The notes beneath the pieces are model-generated. The model was not told the origin of the DNA and ran no database searches. It saw only the letters and a list, made by a program, of their open reading frames with translations. From Trichoplax sp. H2 (Eukaryota; Placozoa; Uniplacotomia; Trichoplacea): a stretch of DNA of 64,000 nt. The translations under genes were made by a program, and so were the position numbers. Location of the stretch: assembly GCA_003344405.1 (NCBI GenBank), contig NOWV01000254.1, forward strand, positions 23,704 to 87,703, given 5' to 3'. Of the stretch, positions 25,781 through 39,500 are shown piece by piece; position 1 is the stretch's first letter, and each line of letters begins with the position of its first letter.

Positions 25781-26930
25781 TTGATTTCTTTTCGATTCTT
25801 AAAATTCATGATGTAGAGATAGTTTCTATTTTTTACCAAATTTAATATGAGAATTGGATAGTTGCTGGTATAGCGTAGACTGAAAATTTTTACTATCGGT
25901 TTTGATACCATTTATTTTTGTAAATACTCTTCCTTTGATAATCTATAGTTAGTTAACTGTACATGCCGGGAACCCTATATGTACGTTGTCTCTCCATCTT
26001 TGTGAACTGACTGAAATTGAGCAAATGTGCACAATACGTCAGTGCACAATACTGTAATTCATCTTTTTAGAATACTCCTTCAAACATCTCTGTATTTATC
26101 CTGATGAAATGTCTTATAAACATTTACGAATTATTCTACATATTGCTATGCCATCGGCAATATGAATAAACTTGAGTACATTGAATAATATTTGATCCCA
26201 TTATTAAAGCTTCTAACCTATTAATAACCTATTGCTATAATTAAGGTTACAGGAATTTAAGCCTAACGCTAACTCTAACCGTAATCCTGAGTTTTTCAAG
26301 GCAAGATATTCAACACTAGCCGTTTAATTTTGTCTGCAAAGATTTTCAACGTAGTAAATCCGATATAAATTGAGAATAGCTAAAAAGTTCAAATTCTCCA
26401 CAAAAATTGCAAATCGAAAAGTGAAAGCAACCACTCTATGTGCTGTATTAATGGCCTTCTATCCAATTAGTTTGTTACTACACGCAAAAACAGTCTTGAT
26501 CTTTCAGAGATATAATCATAAGATCATAAGACTAAATTACTATAACGATAGTTTTTTCGCTACTAAAATCCACCTTGGTGCATTTTGCCGTCTATGCAAG
26601 CTTATACTGTCGAAGTGATTTGGTACCGTAAGTAATCCAGCACTAAGCATTACTAGGATATGGAGTGCTGAATACTTCGGGGCAAGTTAGGGCACTTTGT
26701 AGTCCATGACTACCGTAGAAATATCGTTTAGCTGCTATCCCTTAAAAGTCTTTGCTGCAGCATTGCAGGATACTCCTGCTGCAAGTCGAGATACATCGTT
26801 ACTGCGACTTCACGCCATACTGTACCTTGTACCGTTTGGTGGAATTACCGCACGCTAACTGATATCCCAATCACCATGGTGAGGAGATACTGAGCACTGT
26901 AGTAGTGCAGTAGTTGACAGAAACTGTAGA
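25781..26930. other. Intergenic between MANBA and AARSD1
   Basis: MANBA 3' UTR and AARSD1 promoter. A possible polyA signal AATAAA lies at 26165-26170. The last 330 bp (26600-26930) are less AT-rich than the rest and probably form the AARSD1 promoter and 5' UTR. No gene seen; the frame at 26370-26618 has no support. Confidence 0.5.
26258..26287. repeat. Degenerate telomere-like hexamers
   Basis: Five successive hexamers TAAGCC TAACGC TAACTC TAACCG TAATCC. On the minus strand each has the form NNNTTA, which resembles decayed TTAGGG-type repeats. It is short and could be chance. Confidence 0.35.
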
Positions 26931-29900
26931 ATGCTGCTGGTTCGACGGCAGCATAACTTCCTTCGAATCACAAGATCTCTTCTCAGTGTACGCTTGATCG
27001 CATTTAATCATCCTTCAACCGTCATTCCAGCTAATAAAATGGCCTGGGAATGCCAACGAAGTCCTTACTTACGTCAGTTTGAATCAAAAGTTGTTTCTTG
27101 TACACCAGCAAAGCTAGAAGGCAAAAATGGCTTTGATGTCGTGTTGGAAGACACAATCCTTTTTCCTGCCGGAGGTGGTCAGGTCAGTTAAATGACAAGG
27201 TTGTTCTTTGCTCCATAGCATGTAATTTATACTTCTATAGCCAATTTTATCGACGCTAGTTTAGTCGTCGTGTTCTGTCATCACTTTTGCTTAAGTTGTT
27301 CAACAGTTATCATAACCATTTCAGCATAGCTTTACAATTTGTCTTTCTTATGCCAGAAAAAGGATAAACCATTCAAATTGGATGATACTGTATTTTAGTC
27401 ATGATATTCATATACTGAACGCTCTTATGCTGTAGCGGTGATTGTGCGAGCTCGAGGTTGCTCTTAGAGTTGATTTGGATAGGGTTATGCATGCTTGTAT
27501 CGAAGTGTAATATACTCTTCTAATCTTTGAAGAGTTCAAAAAAAAATAGATATAATGTATCATGTTCTGCTGCCAACTGTATGCCGATATGTTCTAGAAT
27601 TATACTGTACGATAGATTTGTAAGCGATGAGTAGACGATGAGTCTGTACGGTAAATTCTTTCTTATGTTTATATCCTATATTATTCACTTACATGATGGT
27701 ATCTCCATGCACCTTTCAATCTGTTTATGCGCTTAGCCGGATGATCGTGGAACAGTAAGTACTAAAAAATCGATTGAGATACGCTTATTTGTGGTAGAAG
27801 AGTGTCTTACGTAGGGTGTACCAATAACTCTTACCGATTTAAAATACAAAAGTATTTTCGATATCAGGATGGAATAGAACGTTTATGTTGAATGATTTTT
27901 CAATTTCTGAAGTGTAACTGCTATACATGCTACATTAAAATAGAGACAAGCTTAGTGTAAACAACCCTAGGCGTTACTTCTAGGTGTACACTAATAGGTA
28001 ATAGAATTAATCTTAAGTCAGTTCAAAGTCGGCGTTACCAATAATTTTCCCAACTCTTTGTACTCTGGATATGTAGTAGAATTAATCTTCAATTGATTCA
28101 AAATCTGGGTAACTTCTAGTTTTCTTAACTCTTTGTACATCGGATATGCAGTAGAATTAATCTTGAACTGGTTTAAAAGTCTCTTTTTAACTTTCATTCC
28201 TTTCTATTACTGTAATAGATTAATGAAGTGCCGGTTCATGACGTTCGTAGAGATGGCTCAAAGGCAGTTCACTTTACTGAGAAATCATTAGAAGTTGATG
28301 CCAATGCTCATATTGTCGTAGATTGGAATAGAAGATTCGATCATATGCAACAGCATACTGGTTAGTATGTAATAGCATTAATACTCCATCAAAATATAAA
28401 TAGTGTAATAATTTTAGTAGTAGTTTAGTCTGCTGCTGATCCTATTCATACACGTATAATCATTATATTGCAGATGAGAGTAGATGGTAAGTTTTATAGT
28501 ATTTATTTGTGATATCTTACTTTCAATTTTATTCATTAACTTCATACAACGTTATAAATCGACCGCGATGATCTTCTGTATAATTCATTAAGTTAAATTT
28601 GCCATTTAGCATCGATTCAGTCAAAATATTTGACTATTCATAACGGCGGACGATAGATAATTGTTCATGCAAGAATCTTACTAATTGGCCTACTATACAT
28701 ATACAAAATAGAAAGGTTGTAATAAATACAATAATGAACCTCCATGACATTTTCGTTCCTCTGCTATTCCTGCTCGAATTGATCATTTTAGGCCAGCACT
28801 TAATAACTGCAGTTTTTGAAAATCGTTATGGATATAAGACTCTTTCATGGTAAGTTACTCATTGACCTTAGGTGCTTAGCAGTAAAAATCAAACATTAAC
28901 TTTAGAAATACCTGTATCACGAATTAAACCGTGAAGGAATCTAGGAAAAGTTAAATCAAGCATAGAATTATCATGTAAATCGATGACTCAGGAGGAAATT
29001 GATTGCGCAGAACTAGAGATTAATAAAGCTATTAAAGCTAATACTCCAGTTAGTGTGCATCTCTACGAAAAAGACGATCCGGGATTGGAGAAAGTAATGA
29101 TATGAAAATGTTACAAAATAATGTCGAAAAACATCTCTACTTTTTTGGCAAAACTTTATAAAATTATTACGTATTCGTAGATACGCAGTAGAGGTATCCC
29201 AGATGATTTTGCTGGACCTGTTAGAGTGGTTGAAATTGAAAGTATGTTTGTACCTGTATTTATATTTTGAACGACCAAGATTTAATTAATGTCGGCTAAA
29301 ATTATGATATTAACGGTAGATATTGATGCGAATACATGCTGTGGTACACATCTAGCAAATTTAAGTCATCTACAAGTAAGAAGGCTGTTCCCTGTTTTCT
29401 TCTTATTGTTAATACTTCAAAGTGATAAATGTATAATTTCAAATAGTGCAGTAATGGCTGATTTTAACCATTCTAATAATACCTTTAATAACAAAAGATG
29501 ATTAAGTTACTGCATACTGAACCCACACGAGGATGTACAAGGATTCATTTTCTTGCTGGTAATCGTGTAATGAATACTCTATGCAGTATGATTAATACGG
29601 AGAGAAAGTTAACTCAAATACTGAGGTAATAAAGACCCTGATCTCTATCTAATAGGCTTAAATGACTATATACAATATTTCCAACGCTTGGTCCTAACTG
29701 CTATATTACATTATTATTACTACTATTAGCTGCGGTCCAGAAGATCATGTGGATCAAGTTCAAAAATTACAAAAGACTGCCAAAAGTTCACAAAAAGTAG
29801 GATATATTAATTTTTATCCAATAACGTTAGTATAATATTAAAGAAATGTATAGATACTGAGATAGTAAGTTAACGATTAAATATTAGGCGGCCCGTAATT

Positions 29901-30734
29901 ATCTCAGAGAAATTGCCACTCTCGAAGCTGAGAAATTTAACAATACTAGCGATTTGGTGCTGTGCGTCCATAGGTATGCCAATAATTGGATATCTTTGAT
30001 TTTTTAGTGAATCACGGTTGTAGATGCCAATATTCACTTCAATAATTACGGCATCGTAATAGATATTGATAGTAAAAATTGACTAGCAAGGTCGATCCAC
30101 GCAATACGTTTATTCATAACCTTCATGAAATAGTTACTCAATTTAAAAAAAATTACTATACTATAGATGCTAATACGTGCTCTACTTTATTATTTACTAG
30201 GGAAGATGGAGATATGGACTTTTTGAATGTAATCAATTCCAAAATAAGAAACAAGGTAGGATATCAATCATAGTTCTGCTTGAATTGTCCAAACATCTCA
30301 TTCTCAGATCTACCCAATGTTTACAACGCCAGAATGCAATCATTTTCCTGTCCGTTGGATCAAATAGCACGGGAGGACAATTCCTACTGACTGGCCCGCC
30401 AAGTCTAATCGACAAGATTGGACCTAGGTAATCCTTTTATATTTCCCTGTAAAGCCGTTAACGATCATTACGTGGCAATAGTATTATACGATTTAAATAT
30501 TTGAACTATGAAATGTATTGTTCAGTTTTCCTTTTATACGAATCAGGTTCCTAGAGAGCAAATTTATTAGTAACCACTAATTTACATATTTATTGCATTT
30601 ACAGTGTTGCGGAAAGGTTACAGGGTAAAGGGGGAGGTAAAAAAGGTCGTTATCAAGGCAAAGCTAAAGCTTTTAATAAGATAACCGATGTCCAAGAGTT
30701 TGTAAAGAATAGTGCCGTTGCTGATAGTTCATAA
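26931..30734 (+). CDS. AARSD1: Alanyl-tRNA editing protein (AARSD1/AlaX-II), complete
   Basis: Free-standing editing enzyme that hydrolyses mischarged Ser-tRNA(Ala). Exons: 26931-27182, 27737-27754, 28219-28360, 28792-28849, 28937-29093, 29181-29241, 29320-29375, 29498-29625, 29730-29796, 29888-29973, 30201-30255, 30333-30427, 30605-30734. All phases close, giving 434 residues (human 412). Seen: LFPAGGGQ-PDDRGT at about 77-90, zinc ligands in HMQQHTGQH (132-140) and in CCGTH (236-240), SRGIPDDFAGP, CGPEDHV, and a C-terminal Lys/Gly stretch GKGGGKKGRYQGKA typical of the family. Exon 2 is an 18-nt microexon; exons 5 and 8 use weak GAAG and AAAAG acceptors. The family N-terminus corresponds to Met37 (27039); the upstream ATG adds 36 Arg-rich residues without acidic ones, possibly a mitochondrial presequence. 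Confidence 0.95.
27737..27754 (+). other. 18-nt microexon of AARSD1
   Basis: Bounded by acceptor GCTTAG and donor GTAAGT and encodes Pro-Asp-Asp-Arg-Gly-Thr, the family motif that directly follows GGGQ. It sits in about 1 kb of intron (554 bp before, 464 bp after). It is phase 0 at both ends, so skipping would remove six core residues without a frameshift. Confidence 0.9.
27968..28195. repeat. Three tandem copies, about 76 bp, in AARSD1 intron 2
   Basis: The string agtagaattaatctt with following aactctttgtac and ggatatg recurs with anchors near 27999, 28075 and 28150, about 76 bp apart. It lies just upstream of exon 3 and may include that exon's branch region. Confidence 0.8.
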
Positions 30735-30970
30735 CTATACTACGGTATTACATTTTGTTGCACTCTACTTGCAATCTACTCTATTCATCTAAATAAGACT
30801 ATGTGGTATTTTTATGGCAGTAGAATTTACTAATTCGATGTCTCAATATTTGATGTCATATTAGTGACTTAAATGGCAAAGCTACTTTTATTGTTATATC
30901 ATTTGTAAGATTTACATTCGTACGATAGCGTAGTATAATCTTGCTTTTCACATGGATAATAGCTTAAAAT

Positions 30971-31215
30971 ATGGTAGTTTTCCACTGTTTGCAAATGCTA
31001 CGCTTGCGTAATGAAGCGGTCTATTCTTCGTCAGGTGGGCAGATAAATTAAATCAATAAAATGAGGAGGTAGTTAAAAATAGCGCATCTATCCTTTTAAC
31101 GTAATTGTAATTACATATTGCAGAAATGATGAGGGCATTTATATTGTCCCTAGTAAATACATATTATGATGATGCTAATCGTCAACAGGAAATGATGGAA
31201 CAATGCAGATTCTAA
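30971..31215 (+). CDS. Possible two-exon small ORF, unknown product
   Basis: ATG at 30971; exon 30971-31034 (donor GTGGGC) joins exon 31124-31215 (acceptor ATTGCAG) in frame to give 51 residues and a TAA. The second exon encodes MMRAFILSLVNTYYDDANRQ and ends MMEQCRF. A strong cluster of AATAAA signals begins about 25 bp after the stop. I do not recognise the protein. It could equally be the last exons of a gene whose start I cannot find, or chance sequence in the AARSD1 3' UTR. The donor is weak and no signal peptide or domain is visible. Confidence 0.3.
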
Positions 31216-34200
31216 TGACGACTTTTATTTTTAGAATGGAATAAAATAAATAAATATTGTAATGAATTCAATTTGTTATCGACTAAAGCTATTAGTAACG
31301 TGATTGATTACCATATTATAATAGTAAGGGTAATAGTGATAAGTATTCATGTCTATTCCATTTCATTACTTCAAATAGAACGGTAATTGCTAAATAAATT
31401 ATTTCATCCATTAATTGCTATCGAAAACGTTGTTCATTACGTATACCTGGCAATTTTAAATGAAAATCTATAGACAATCGAATACAATCAATAAAATTGC
31501 ACTTAGGAACTTCTAGAAGGTATTGTTTAAATTCTTAAGATCCTAACGGTATTGGGGTCACAATTGAATTACTTACAAACTCAAGGGTACAACACCTTAT
31601 TTCTATACCATTCGTTGGTGTATAGTATTATCTTTGGGGATACATTCAATATGATTAGACAACATCACCCATTATCATCTACTAAACTAGCGAATATACC
31701 ATTATATATCTTGGATTACAATGTTAGGAAGTTAAAACTGATATAGGTGCCTTTAAGTTCCGGTTGAATGATAGATATACTTGATAAACAACAATACCGT
31801 ACCACACCTTAGATGGTTCACATATAGTATGAACCGAAGTATAAAATTATAGAACATTAAACAAATTTAGGGCCTACGAATATCATCTTCTCTATCGTTA
31901 CATTTCATACTCTGGCAAATTTTTTATCAGATTTTGTCATCAGCAATTATTGTAACTGTTCTTAAAAATTTAGAACTATCTTCTAGCAATATATAATTAC
32001 TATTTTAACAATCTTTTAGGTAAATGAAAGTGTTTTAATCATTTTTCTATTTATGGCTGATCTATCATCTAGTACTGAAAGTTAAAGAAAAGAAATTATT
32101 ATTTTAAGTTGAACTTTTAAATTGATTTATATCTAAGACTTGTTCATTAACTATAGTTATCAACTGAAGATGGCGACTTCGATAGAAATCATCCCTATAC
32201 AGTACTGGCTTACTGATTTCTAAAGAATAATTTGTTCTTTATAGTCACTAAAATAATGTACTAAAAATGAATAATATCTATGCTACCTGAATTTATTATT
32301 ACTTTGTTTATCTACTTATACAATCAATAAATTAGTTTAGCCACCCATGCATTAACTCTTTCAATGGTTACTGTAAATCTAGTTAATCTTTTACGATTGG
32401 TTATTCAAAATTTCGTTAATTGGTCGCCTGTTTTCACCTATATTTTACCGTCCCTAATTACCTAAGCCAAGAGGTTTGGCATGTCTTTACATCAATCGGA
32501 AAGGAATATCTGGCAACTCGTTTTGCGATAGCTACGTGCTAGCTTATTTAACCCTAATCTAGAAGATCTTGCTATCGAATTTCCTACGTTTATTTACGAA
32601 GCATAATTTGTCGTTTTTATTTTAGTTATAACTGCTCTTATTCAGTTGTCGTTATTAACTCCGAATACAGACACAGTAATCGCTTTAATCGACGTTGAAA
32701 ATTTTTATTCGATTTTGAGTATTAATAGAATATTTAGTGTGAATTAATGCTTCTGCAGAATTTCAGTCGATTTCAAATTTCATTATATTAAATAAAGTTA
32801 ATATTCCAGATAGGATCTACTGTGTCAAGGATACGGCTAAGTAAATCCAATGAATGAAAGAAAATTTATTAAAATCTGATCGCATAAGAAATGTATGCGC
32901 ACAAATTCTAGTCTCTTTTCAGTAATAAATTGGACTATAATCTAAATTCGCTTAGCTATGAAAGGTAATTTTGACATATTGCTTTCGATTATTAAAACTG
33001 CCCAACCATGATATAATAGATAATAAATAAAATCAAGGTGTGTTTTGGTTTGTTTTATACTTAGTGATAGCAAAAAGTACAGTACATCACTATAATGGAT
33101 CATTATTTTATGTATGAAGTATAAATACTAATAGGAGTTTACTAGTTACGCAAAGTGGTTATAACCAATTGAAGGACTAGTACAAGTAATAATCAGCAAT
33201 ATATAAATTAATATAATAACGAATCTTATAATGTTCTAGAACAGACGAATTACAGCCTAATATGAAATTTGAGTATTTTTCTCATCGTTTGATTGAATTA
33301 AATTAGTAGAACAGTTAACTGAAAATCATAAATAACCACAACCAATCCCTTATGATTATATAATACTACACGTGTATCTCATGATGGTATTATGTATGAT
33401 TTTAATCGGCGGCGACTTCTTGTTCTTGTATTCCAGTAAATCGTCATTATTCTCTTTCTAACTTATTTAATCTTGAGGATACTATTAGTTTGAAATGTAA
33501 TTATTTCTATCATTAATATTAGTAATCAATTTAAGATAATGCTTAAATATTCTCGTAAAATATTAATAATAATACCTGTGAAATTATTAGATCAACTTGA
33601 GAAGTAACTAGTCCAAATATCAATCTTGAAGTTTTATTTTTATTATCATCACCGCATCAACAGATATCAAAATAAAGGTCTTTCAACATTATGATCAAGT
33701 AAAAAAGTGACTGACCCAAATGTTAAACTGATATTTTCCCTTTTAATTACTCATACTCCTATAATAGTAATCTAATTGAGGATAATCTACTTGAGTGTTT
33801 TGATAGCTATGGATGGCACTATGGTAACGATAAATTTAATATTTAAAGATATGGCTTGCTAATTCCGTCTTCAATGTTATTCCTAATGGAGATCGAATTC
33901 AAGCTTTTGTTTGGCTGCTAAGTTAGCAATTGTCTTGTAGACTCCAAATAACCTTGGTAGATAGCCTCAGGAATTAATACCATGAGTTGATGCTTATAAG
34001 AAAAGATTGTGTAAACAAACAAATAACATAACAGTCTGCTATTAGAAATTGATTTAAATGAAGAATGTAGAATTGAACTGGTCTTATCAACTCTGCAGTA
34101 CCGGATTAATGTCAACAACTTTCGTTGATGGTAGTTTATACAGTGATAGTATAGCAAAATCAATGAAATCTAGATAGCTGTAAAGTAAAAAATATAAGTT

Positions 34201-36059
34201 TATACCGTTCGCGAAGTCTAATAGACGTGAATTCTGCGAGTTTTAAGAATTATCTAGTTAATTAATGATATACTTGGTTTATTCATACAATATCTTGTAT
34301 CCCAGTGGAGAAGTCATTACATTAAATTCGAAGGCAGTAATCCATTCTAATGTCGAAATTTTTGTTATATAATAAAATGTTCTCTCTATTTATTTTTCGA
34401 TTCAATTGCCAACAACTAAAATTAAATTTAAAATTAGAACGTAATTCAATTTTTAATTTATTCATGTTCTCGTTGTTATCGTATTATTCAAACTGTTATA
34501 GTCCAATATCTTGTATAAATACCGATACAACTTGCTCATCACGACAAATAGTACTCTTCATTAGCGATTTTCATCATGATTGTCTTGTTTTGCTTTTTTA
34601 AATGCAATTTCCACGACTCATTTTAACTAAACTGTCAAGTAGCAAGTTGTGAAATGATGAACAGAGAATGATAACAGATTAGATTACAATAGATAAAAGG
34701 AAAATTGCGTCTAATTTAGTATTCAATAGATTATTGAAAAATAGAATACGCAATTTAATTAATTGGAATAGATTACTATTTTATTTTAATATATCCTTGA
34801 TTTCTATCATTATAGGGAATGGGCATAAATTGGGCTATTCATGCTATGGTGAAATATCTAATTTTTTCATAAGATGAAAATCATCGATATTCTTATATAC
34901 TCATATAGTCCAGACGATCCAAGCTAAAATTTTGATTACCTCTCACTAAAATCTAATTTCAAGTTTGGCTGGTCTTTTCTTCTTTGCTTGTTTTGTAAAT
35001 GTAGTCTAGTCAAATAGAATCAGTGTATTTATAATAGATTACCCCATTCCTTCCGTTCTATTTTTCTTTCATTTTTACTGTAAAACCCGATTTCAATTAG
35101 GATTAAAATCAATATCATTGTCATGCCATTAATATTGTTTGATGCGATTCATCGATAGTGTCAATAAAATGGTGAATAATAGGGGGCAGGGTAGCGAATA
35201 ATATAAAAATTAAAAGTATATACCAAAGGTGACGAGATTTCAATATGAGAAAGATGGTGGTTGCAAGCAAAGTTGATATTCAAATAGATGAGAATTAAGG
35301 TTAAAAGGTAATGAAATCGCTAATTGTATCTACCGCAGAGTATAGATCGTTTTTTAGATAATAAAAAAAGAAATGAATAAAATCAATGGATAAATAAAAT
35401 AATCTAATCTAACAGAGAAAACAATCAAAAGAAAGATTGGGTGGAACATTTTATATGCTATGTCTCCTCCCAGTATTATCTTAAATGGAATAAATAAATG
35501 GAAATCAATGTTTTATAATGACGATATCAATTTTTTTCCAAGGCTTTAATTTGACAGTTATTTACTATCGTAATATACCTACGTCAACGTCTGAATCGCC
35601 CATGTTCTATTGATAGCTCAATATTTTTAATCCCAACTCATATCATCATGCACTTGATAAATTACTTTCAATTCATGGATTGATGTCGGATATGATTGCC
35701 AATTTGCATTGATCATCGGTAAGTTTATTCCATTTCTTCAAGCGCTGTTTTTTCGTGTCATAAAATTAACGAGTGAATTTTAGTAATCTACTCTAACGGC
35801 TATTGATCTATTTTAAATAATCAATTAGATTATTCCTGTAGCCACTAAACATTCTTTTCCCCATTTCAATTTTTCATAACCAATATATCATAGATGTTCT
35901 TTTCCTAGAACTCATTGCATGCCTGCTGCCGTCTATAATTTTGATTTAAGATTTAGTTTACATCAAACTATCCACTGTGCTTTCTGGTCGTTGTATGAAT
36001 CTACGCTCATTCTTACTATTATTTTAAGTAGAAATTTTCTCATTTCTATTGCCAAGTTG

Positions 36060-36535
36060 TCCTTCAATAAGTAACTTTTATCATGTACTTGTAAGTCCTA
36101 GTATAGCAAGCTCATTAAGGATGATCGATATCATTATCTCACAACGCAACTAGATGGCGATACCATTTAAAATCACCTAACTCGTTTCATCCAATATTAT
36201 TGAATGGTAGCCTATGCAAATAGGGATCTCCTTCCATTTCTGGTCCTATTTATGCTAATCATATGCCTATATGATGAATTAATTACGGAGTAATGATCAG
36301 TATTATCAAACTACTTTTACCATTTAATGACAACACCCATAAATAGCATGCACCCCATTTTATTAAATTTACTTCATGTTCAAGGATGCAAACGCCAACT
36401 TTCTTTCCATTTCTAACCCTACTTTTGCTATTCAGACATTCTTACGGTATGATGAAGTAATTGCAGTAATGAATGATCAAATATTATCAATTTACTTAAT
36501 GATTTCATGACGATACCATTCCATTTTATGTAGCC
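36060..36535. repeat. Three degenerate tandem copies, about 175 bp
   Basis: The string aatgatcagtattatcaa, then ttactt, aatgacaacacc or atgacgataccatt, ccatttc, and ctatttatgct or cttttgctattc recurs with anchors near 36121, 36293 and 36472. Confidence 0.65.
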
Positions 36536-39500
36536 CTTTTTGTCTACTGCTGTTCAATACCAATGGTATTTCGATCAGGCCAGAGACTACACCCTTTCCA
36601 TATATTACTATCTATGCTATCTGTGTGATTCTGAGATGAATTTATTAAAGAACGACGATTATCCTCCTCGAGTTACTGTAGGACTTAATCGCGATAGTGA
36701 TCAGTATCACGTATCTCGTTGTGCAAAAGCTCATTTCATTTAATATCAAGACATGATAATGTATAACTATTGATTCATGCTCAATACTACTCTTTTATGT
36801 AGGGTAATCGCGGTAATCATTAGGACTTACTAACATAAGAAATAATAAAGTTAAACCGAAAATAACTTGCCCGATAGGAATAGTTCTAATTCTAGTTGAT
36901 AATTCTATCTATCTCTTATCCGTTGTATTTATACGGTATCTAACGCTCTTCCAATATGGATAAGATTTCAGAATTTAATAGTAGATTTTAATCCTGGTTA
37001 TTTATGCGCTTTTCTCGTCAACAAAATTCTTTGATTCTGCTATCCACAGATTGTTTTCTAGCCACTTAAGCAGCCTTACTTTTCATTAAAGTTTGTTGCC
37101 ATACTATTGCAGCCGCTCTGATCTACATTGATACCTATCATATTTATCGCTAAAATCTTACCCGTTTTTATTAGTTTCATTCCAATTGGATGGTAGAGAT
37201 GAATTTTACGTTCCTTCCGTCTATTAAAATCTGATATCTTATTAGCTATCATTGCACTAAGTTATTTGCGATTTCCATTTCTACTTTTTACGTAATTTTG
37301 TCGATATTTCTAATGATACTCGTATTACTGCTAATTATATATTTTATTAAAAAATATTATGCATGCTCATGCCCTCATTTACAATTTCTTCTTAGCAGAG
37401 GTACTCAATCGATTAGTACAGTAATTGCATGATGTATAGTACTGCATGATGAAGTAAGATCAACTCTGCAATTACATATATTTGTAAAAGATACAAAAAG
37501 GGTAAGATCTAGCTTCTAAAACTTCTACAAACTTTGATTCTACTTTGGTGTACCCTGGTCGACTTACGTAACGATGACAGCAAATAAAATCGGGAAACAA
37601 CCAAACAATAATTTATTCAAACTTATAAGAAGTAAGGGACCAAACGACTTTCAAATAATTAATTTCTAAGGTTTAAAAGTGAAGAAATAAGATAAAATTA
37701 AAACTGTCAACAACCAAACAACCTTACAAGTACAGCTAACAATATCGCTTACAATCCGTGAATCTGAGAGGTCTTTCAAATTTAAATTACTTCTTTTAAA
37801 GTAATTCTTTCCTACTCCACTCTAAATTTTCCAATTGTACCGCCATTTATAAGCTTTGTAGGGCTCTTAATGGAGTTGAGAACTAAACATTGATTAACCC
37901 ATCACACTTAAAATAACTTAAGAAATCTACTTTGCACCATTTAAGAATCAATCACTCAAAGTTCAGATACAATTTACCTTACGATTCCGTTACAAAACGT
38001 TAGAAAACTAACAAATTAACTATCAAACATCAAATTTTATGGCTACGCTGATTTTTAACTACTAAACTTTATGCAAATCGGAAAATTTACTTTTAAATAT
38101 CGAGACTAAGTCATTAAAATAATGATTAAAAGTGGCAACCGCCATCTTATTTATCACTTTTCGAAACTTAAATTTCGTCATTTAACTTTTATGTTGTTTT
38201 CTAAAATTTCTAAGTAATAAGTTTCAAATTCATCACCAAAATTCACGTTTTAATAATTAGGGCTCCATTTTTTTGTCTTTTAATATAAGTTCTATATTGA
38301 AATTGATCCAATCAATCAAGTAGGAATCGAATTTTAATTTATTTGGATTTAATGCTATTGTCACGCTACATCCTCATTTCGATTGAATAGATGAGTGAAT
38401 ACGGTAGCATCTTATTCAGTCAATTAAAATGTTAAATCGGCATTATTACTAACTGCTAAGAATTGCCTTCCATTTTTTTTACTTATATTTGAACATTTTA
38501 GTCAAGTTGAGTGAATAAACCTAATGGAATAGAAGCTTTTCCCTCGAAAGCTTTTATTTTAGTAGCACTTTCTACGTATTGTAATGATTGATAAGTTTCG
38601 TGTAGTTTATTCTTAAATTTTTGATTAAGTATCGCATGTTCATGATTAATATATAATCAAGTTTTTATGGAGATTAACATTTCTAGCGATAATTTTATCG
38701 GTTATCTCTTTATTTTTATCTGAAAGAAAGAATTTATTAAATGAAAGACCCATCAATTTCTTTAAAGTGGACGATTTGTACTGAAAAGGAATGATCAAAT
38801 TCTGTTTCTAGCATGTTTCAATTTAAGATCGATATCATTTTGATCTGGTATTTGTTACCGTTATTCCTAAGTTAATTGTTCTATTCATCCATGACTTTAC
38901 CGTTGAAATCCAGCATTACAAATAGCTGTAAATCAGAAGGGAAAAATTTAGTAAGTCGAATGCTAACGAGATTGCAGTTTTTGAATAAGATCTTCATAAA
39001 GATACTAAGTGTTCGAGCGAAATCAGTCACTAGACAAGCTAATATTTTCAGTTTATTGGCAAAGTCAATACCTATCCTGTAATAATAAGAATGAACTATA
39101 TAGTGAAAGTCTTCAATACTATGAATTAATTAATAAGCTTTTACTTTCAGTTTTTTGATTTGTTACTTAAAGAATTGAAATCTATAATCTAAAGAAGTTG
39201 TATTATTTTGTTTTAAAAGATAACCGAATTGAACTTGCTTCAGATTACTATCGTTAACTTCGTACCGCAATTCTGATTTTAAATATGATGATTTATCCAA
39301 TACCGCGAAATCCTCTAAAATTTCAATATTAGTACCTACAGTAATCTTATTTTGTCAATCTGATAATGACGTCGGGAGTTTTATATTACTGCGGGTTGAT
39401 AGATTTAAAATGATATCATAAAAATGAAGCTTATTAGTTGATATATATTTAGAATACTATATAGACCAATTTATAGTATGTTCTATATGACATAACGTTT

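Noticed and set aside
36540-36743. Frame ending SRCAKAHFI as a short gene or exon
   Set aside because: The nominal start is TTG, no acceptor or family similarity is evident, and it overlaps the end of a degenerate repeat.
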